Shown here piece by piece: positions 7,400 to 10,537 of a DNA stretch of 10,537 nucleotides. The stretch lies in assembly GCA_927911515.1 (NCBI GenBank), contig CAKMQH010000231.1:1-10537 (forward strand), given 5' to 3'. The translations under genes and the position numbers were made by a program. The DNA comes from an uncultured Neisseria sp. (GTDB taxonomy: Bacteria; Pseudomonadota; Gammaproteobacteria; Burkholderiales; Neisseriaceae). Position 1 is the stretch's first letter, and the number at the start of each line of letters is the position of its first letter. Below the pieces are notes generated by a model. The model saw nothing but the letters and a program-made list of their open reading frames with translations. It was not told the origin of the DNA and did not search any database.

Positions 7400-7433
7400 G
7401 GTACTCAAAAGTACGAAGCCCCGAGTATTCGGG
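7400..7433 (+). promoter_or_regulatory. Two small hairpins in the hupB leader
   Basis: GTACT-CAAA-AGTAC (7401-7414) and CCCGA-GTAT-TCGGG (about 7420-7433) are adjacent perfect five-base stems with four-base loops at the start of the predicted transcript. They could stabilise the mRNA 5' end or tune translation. No known riboswitch or leader family is recognised. Confidence 0.35.
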
Positions 7434-7469
7434 CATTTCATTATTTTCAACGATAGGAAGGGACTGATT

Positions 7470-7739
7470 GTGAATAAGTCTGAATTGATCGAAGCAATTG
7501 CTCAAGAAGCCGGTATTTCTAAAGCTGCCGCCCAAAAAGCTCTGGATGCCACTACCAATGCTGTAACCAACGCTCTGAAAAAAGGCGACACCGTAACTCT
7601 GGTCGGTTTCGGTACTTTCTACGTTGGTGAGCGCGCAGAGCGTCAAGGCCGCAATCCTAAAACTGGCGAGCCTCTGACCATCGCTGCTGCTAAAACTCCT
7701 AAATTCCGTGCCGGTAAAGCATTGAAAGATGCTCTGTAA
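7470..7739 (+). CDS. hupB: DNA-binding protein HU-beta
   Basis: An 89-residue HU-family histone-like protein that bends and compacts DNA as a dimer and assists replication, repair and transcription. The sequence begins MNKSELIEAIAQEAGISKAA. The core GDTVTLVGFGTF (39-50) and the DNA-intercalating arm RNPKTGEP with Pro63 are typical, and the C-terminus PKFRAGKALKDAL is the standard HU end. The start is GTG (7470-7472), supported by the purine-rich AGGAAGGG at 7455-7462. Full length and in frame. Its own promoter precedes it and a 14-bp terminator follows, so it is monocistronic. The lon-hupB order matches E. coli, which favours the HU-beta name; Neisseria species generally have this single HU. 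Confidence 0.96.
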   Translation: MNKSELIEAIAQEAGISKAAAQKALDATTNAVTNALKKGDTVTLVGFGTFYVGERAERQGRNPKTGEPLTIAAAKTPKFRAGKALKDAL

Positions 7740-7761
7740 GCATAGATAGGTTTCAAGCCCG

Positions 7762-7797
7762 ATAAAAATCGACTCTGTCATAGGAGTCGATTTTTAT
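7762..7797 (+). terminator. Rho-independent terminator after hupB
   Basis: A perfect 14-bp stem, ATAAAAATCGACTC (7762-7775) with its complement at 7784-7797, around an 8-base loop and ending in a T-rich tract. It starts 22 bp after the hupB stop. Its A-rich and T-rich flanks would also let it work in the opposite direction. Confidence 0.88.
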
Positions 7798-7882
7798 TTT
7801 GTGTTGTTGTTATCCATTTAAAATCAAAAAAGTTAGTGAATGATGCCAGTTCATATGGTTGGGTTTTATGGCTTTTTAGATT

Positions 7883-7894
7883 TTCAGACGACTT
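7883..7894 (-). repeat. Near-match DNA uptake sequence, unpaired
   Basis: On the minus strand AAGTCGTCTGAA matches the 12-base DUS of this genome at 11 positions, including the complete ten-base core. It lies alone between hupB and ppa with no inverted partner. Confidence 0.65.
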
Positions 7895-7946
7895 TGGGTA
7901 TCACGGACAAGGCGCAAAGCCATACATTTCCAGAAAGTCTTTTGTT

Positions 7947-7955
7947 TGTTATACT
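7947..7955 (+). promoter_or_regulatory. ppa: Extended -10 promoter for ppa
   Basis: TGTTATACT is an extended -10 (TGn plus TATACT, 7950-7955). The -35 candidate TTTCCA (7927-7932, 17-base spacer) is poor. The predicted start lies about 35 bases before the ppa ATG. Confidence 0.5.
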
Positions 7956-7996
7956 TTCGGCGTTTAACTTTTGCAATTGTTTATAAGGAGCGCAAA

Positions 7997-8530
7997 ATGG
8001 CAGATTTTAATAAAATCCTGACGCCAGGTGATGTCGATGGCGGCATTATTAATGTTGTGAACGAAATTCCTGCGGGCAGCAACCATAAAATCGAATGGAA
8101 CCGTAAATTAGCAGCCTTCCAACTCGACCGTGTTGAGCCTGCAATTTTTGCCAAGCCTACAAATTACGGTTTTATCCCTCAAACTTTGGATGAAGATGGC
8201 GATGAGTTGGATGTGTTGCTGGTTACGGAGCACCCATTGGCTACCGGTATCTTTTTGGAAGCGCGTGTCATTGGTGTGATGAAATTTGTTGATGATGGCG
8301 AGGTTGACGATAAAATCGTTTGTGTTCCTGCCGATGACCGCAACAATGGCAATGCGTACAAAACATTGTCTGATTTGCCGCAACAATTAATCAAGCAAAT
8401 CGAATTCCATTTCAACCACTACAAAGACTTGAAAAAAGCAGGTACGACCAAAGTCGAATCCTGGGGTGATGTTGAAGAAGCGAAACAAGTCATTAAAGAA
8501 TCGATTGAGCGTTGGAATAAACAAGCTTAA
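7997..8530 (+). CDS. ppa: Inorganic pyrophosphatase (family I)
   Basis: This soluble Mg-dependent enzyme hydrolyses pyrophosphate to two phosphates, driving biosynthetic reactions forward. The product is 177 residues, close to E. coli Ppa. Active-site features: KIEW (Lys31, Glu33), Arg45, NYGF (Tyr57), the signature DEDGDELDVL (65-74) with metal-binding Asp67 and Asp72, DDGEVDDKI (99-107), and HYKDLKK (141-147). The ATG at 7997 (MADFNKILTPG) is chosen because AAGGAG at 7985-7990 is ideally placed. The frame is open upstream to 7946, but that extension would cover the promoter and is unlike the family. A DUS terminator follows directly. Intact and in frame. Confidence 0.97.
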   Translation: MADFNKILTPGDVDGGIINVVNEIPAGSNHKIEWNRKLAAFQLDRVEPAIFAKPTNYGFIPQTLDEDGDELDVLLVTEHPLATGIFLEARVIGVMKFVDDGEVDDKIVCVPADDRNNGNAYKTLSDLPQQLIKQIEFHFNHYKDLKKAGTTKVESWGDVEEAKQVIKESIERWNKQA

Positions 8531-8545
8531 TTGAGATCAACAAGC

Positions 8546-8580
8546 AAAAGGTCGTCTGAAATATTTTCAGACGACCTTTT
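8546..8580 (+). terminator. DUS-based terminator after ppa
   Basis: A 16-bp stem, AAAAGGTCGTCTGAAA (8546-8561) and its complement (8565-8580), around a 3-base loop, ends in T's. It starts 15 bp after the ppa stop. Both arms contain the full 12-base DUS (8549-8560 and 8566-8577), the classical neisserial arrangement in which paired uptake sequences double as a terminator. Confidence 0.93.
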
Positions 8581-8637
8581 TGTTTTTTATGACTATGGCG
8601 CGAGCTTGGCGTTTGCCTGTTTGGCAGAAGAATTTTT

Positions 8638-8646
8638 TGGTATGAT
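8638..8646 (+). promoter_or_regulatory. thrB: Extended -10 promoter for thrB
   Basis: TGGTATGAT is an extended -10 (TGn plus TATGAT, 8641-8646), 34 bp before the thrB ATG. TTGGCA at 8621-8626 is only 14 bases upstream, too close for a normal -35, so recognition would rely on the extended -10. Confidence 0.45.
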
Positions 8647-8680
8647 TGCTCCTTATATTTTCTATCGATAGGTTTGCACC

Positions 8681-9598
8681 ATGTCTGTCTATACAAGTGT
8701 TTCTGATGAGGAAATGCGGGAGTTTTTGACCCAATATGATTTGGGCGACTTTGTATCGTTGCAGGGAATTGCGCAGGGGATTACGAACAGCAATTATTTT
8801 TTGACGGCCACGGCCGGGCGTTATGTTTTAACTGTCTTCGAAGTATTGAAGCAAGAGGAGCTGCCGTTCTTCTTGGAGCTGAGCAGGCATTTAAGCAGTA
8901 ATGGCGTAGCTTGTCCTGCTCCTATTGCGCGCAAGGATGGCCGGCTGGATTCTGTTTTGGTGGGCAAACCTGCTTGTTTGGTTACTTGTCTGAACGGTTC
9001 GGATACCAGCTGGGCGACGGAAACACAATGCTTCAATACAGGCGCTATGTTGGCAAAAATGCATATTGCCGGACAAAGTTTCCCGCAAAAAATGGCGAAT
9101 CCGCGTTACGACCGCTGGTGGCATGATGCTTGTAGTCAGCTTTTGCCGGTATTGAGTGAGGATGACGCGGCTTTGTTGCAAAAGGAGATTGCTCACTTGG
9201 ATGGTAATCTGGGTAACAATCTACCTTCAGGCATTATCCATGCCGATTTGTTTAAGGATAATGTTTTATTGGATGGGGAGAAGGTGGCAGGCTTTATCGA
9301 TTTTTACTATGCCTGCAACGGAAATTTTATGTATGACCTGGCTATTGCCGTCAATGACTGGGCAAGAACAGCGGAGAACAAGCTGGATAGTTCCTTGCAA
9401 GATGCTTTTATCAGGGGGTATGAAAGCATCAGGCCTTTGTCTGATGAAGAACGCGAATATTTCCCGATTGCACAAAGAGCGGGCTGTATTCGGTTTTGGG
9501 TGTCGCGTCTTTTAGACTTTCACTTTCCACACACCGGAGAAATGACCTTCATTAAAGACCCCAATGCTTTTAGAGATTTGTTATTAAGTTTGAATTAA
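8681..9598 (+). CDS. thrB: Homoserine kinase, ThrB of the aminoglycoside-phosphotransferase fold
   Basis: Phosphorylates L-homoserine with ATP to O-phosphohomoserine, the substrate of threonine synthase. This 305-residue protein belongs to the APH/choline-kinase-like form found in Neisseria and Pseudomonas, not the GHMP-type ThrB of E. coli. Evidence: N-lobe GITNSNYFL (33-41) and YVLTVFE (48-54), the Brenner motif HADLFKDN (187-194) with catalytic Asp189 and Asn194, the metal-binding FIDF (Asp207), then DLAIAVNDW (219-227) and the C-terminal RFWVSRLLDFH (271-281) typical of this kinase. ATG 8681 follows only a weak ribosome-binding site (TAGG, about 8669-8672). No terminator is visible before the IS30 element, which begins about 55 bp after the stop and may have replaced it. 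Intact, stand-alone gene; hom and thrC are not in the window. Confidence 0.93.
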   Translation: MSVYTSVSDEEMREFLTQYDLGDFVSLQGIAQGITNSNYFLTATAGRYVLTVFEVLKQEELPFFLELSRHLSSNGVACPAPIARKDGRLDSVLVGKPACLVTCLNGSDTSWATETQCFNTGAMLAKMHIAGQSFPQKMANPRYDRWWHDACSQLLPVLSEDDAALLQKEIAHLDGNLGNNLPSGIIHADLFKDNVLLDGEKVAGFIDFYYACNGNFMYDLAIAVNDWARTAENKLDSSLQDAFIRGYESIRPLSDEEREYFPIAQRAGCIRFWVSRLLDFHFPHTGEMTFIKDPNAFRDLLLSLN

Positions 9599-9651
9599 TG
9601 GGCAAGCTGCAGTTCTAACTATAACCAAAGAAACAAAAGGTCCTTGGATTC

Positions 9652-10537
9652 GGATTTCAAGTGCAACACTAAGGTAACAGTGGTTGGAACAGATTCAAGA
9701 ATAAAAACACTTGGCGTTTCGTAGCCAAGTGTTTTTCTTGGCCGGTGGTTCAACTCATCTTGAACCCTGCGTATCTCCCGATCACTGATGTTCCGGAATC
9801 GGTTTGTTTGGGGAAATATTGCCGGATGAGTCCGTTGGTGTTCTCATTCAGCCCTTTTTCCCAAGAATGGTAGGGGCGGCAAAAATAAGTTTCCGCTTTC
9901 AATGCTTTGGCTATTTTGGTGTGTTGGTAAAATTCTTTGCCATTGTCCATGGTATGGTGTGCACTCTGGCGTTTATGTGCCTTTAATACCCTAATGGCCG
10001 CTAGGGTAGTGTCTTCGGCTTTTAAGTTCTTCAATTTGCAGATGATGGTGTAGCGGGTAACGCGTTCGACCAAGGTCAATAATGCACTTTTCTGATTTTT
10101 GCCGACGATGGTGTCGGCCTCCCAATCGCCGATGCGGGATTTTTGGTCGACGATGGCGGGTCGGTTTTCTATGCCGACGCGGTTGGGCACTTTGCCTCTG
10201 GTCCATGTGCTGCCGTAGCGTTTGCGGTAGGGTTTGCTGCATATTCTGAGATGTTGCCACAAAGTGCCGCCGTTGCTTTTTGTCTTGGCGGAGGTAGCGG
10301 TAAATGGTGCTGTGGTGGAGCGTGATTTGGTGGTGTTTGCGCAGGTAGGCGCATACTTGTTCGGGGACTGAGTTTTGCGGCGGATAAGGGTGTCGTATGT
10401 GCTGAATCAGTTGCGAACTCGAGCTTATAGGGCTTTCGCCGGCGCTGTTTGGTAGTCCGGCTTTGCCGCTGGGGCTTTTTCAGCACTTGTATTGCTGCCC
10501 TTGGGTACGGTGCCGTCTGATTTCGCGGCTGATATCA
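9652..10537 (-). mobile_element. IS30-family insertion sequence (IS1655-like), one end in the window
   Basis: The transposase remnant and its short 3' flank mark an IS30-family copy downstream of thrB. The end is probably near TTTCAAGTGCAACACTA at 9656-9672, judging from where the transposase stops (9669). The opposite end and its inverted repeat lie beyond position 10537, so the terminal repeat and target duplication cannot be checked. Confidence 0.65.
9669..10537 (-). pseudogene. IS30-family transposase (IS1655-like), multiply frameshifted, 5' end outside the window
   Basis: Frame-corrected minus-strand reading gives TISREI-type helix-turn-helix residues (ISREIRRH near 10530), QRQSRTTKQRRRKPYKL, QVCAYLRKHH, HHSTIYRYLRQ, then the DDE core: IGDWEADTIVGK (Asp at 10113-10115), HTMDNGKEFY (Asp at 9945-9947) and WEKGLNENTNG (Glu at 9843-9845), and finally DREIRRVQDELNHRPRKTLG, ending at TAG 9669-9671. 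The catalytic triad and D-33-E spacing are intact. Single-base additions appear near 10487, 10476, 10424, 10275 and 9735, a loss near 9797, and a compensating pair in 9950-9975 scrambles KAHK-to-TMDNG. The longest open piece is 9750-10262. The neisserial IS1655 transposase is the closest family I recall. Inactive as written. Confidence 0.85.

Noticed and set aside
7946..7996. N-terminal extension of ppa (MLYFRRL...)
   Set aside because: It would overlap the predicted -10 and ignore an ideal AAGGAG before the family-typical MADFNKI start.
10169..10486. A 105-codon minus-strand protein of its own
   Set aside because: It starts as transposase (QRQSRTTKQRRRKPYKL), then becomes Pro/Ala/Thr-rich after a one-base shift, while the transposase continues in a neighbouring frame.
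10511..10520. TGCCGTCTGA resembling the meningococcal DUS
   Set aside because: The essential final bases are wrong (T instead of AA), and it encodes conserved transposase residues.

Overview
The window comes from a Neisseria chromosome, most likely a commensal of the mucosa/sicca/subflava type. Two things support this. The core genes (ybeD-lipB-lipA, lon, hupB, ppa, thrB) read as typical neisserial proteins. The DNA uptake sequence appears as AGGTCGTCTGAA, the 'mucosa' dialect, and not the ATGCCGTCTGAA of meningococci and gonococci; it occurs as two inverted pairs, once inside lon and once as a near-match. Species assignment is inference.

Layout. 1-555: right-hand part of a badly decayed IS630-family element on the + strand. 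556-855: 5' remnant of a type III-like DNA methyltransferase (mod) gene on the - strand, cut by the IS630 element at a TA. 944-2693: an AT-rich accessory gene on the - strand, split by one extra A in an A8 tract; its restored product resembles the Tn7 target-selection protein TnsE. 2709-2768: three degenerate 20-bp direct repeats at the junction with the core chromosome, overlapping the lipA stop. 2754-4621: ybeD-lipB-lipA on the - strand, with lipA carrying two +1 frameshifts. 4622-4821: divergent promoter region with a DUS hairpin and a sigma-32-like promoter for lon. 4822-7285: lon on the + strand, frameshifted in an A8 tract. Then hupB, ppa and thrB on the + strand, the first two followed by visible terminators. 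9669-10537: a decayed IS30-family (IS1655-like) transposase on the - strand, running off the window.

How the genes work together. LipB moves octanoate from acyl-carrier protein to lipoyl domains and LipA inserts the sulfurs; YbeD is their usual small companion. Lon is the ATP-dependent quality-control protease, HU compacts the nucleoid (lon-hup adjacency is common in proteobacteria), Ppa clears pyrophosphate and ThrB makes phosphohomoserine for threonine synthesis.

Main caveat. Single-base indels are frequent. In IS630, mod and IS30 they look like ordinary decay. In lipA (twice), lon and the TnsE-like gene, every shift is one extra A in a coding-strand A run, while the flanking protein sequence is well preserved. 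That may be homopolymer sequencing error or true slippage; the sequence alone cannot decide.
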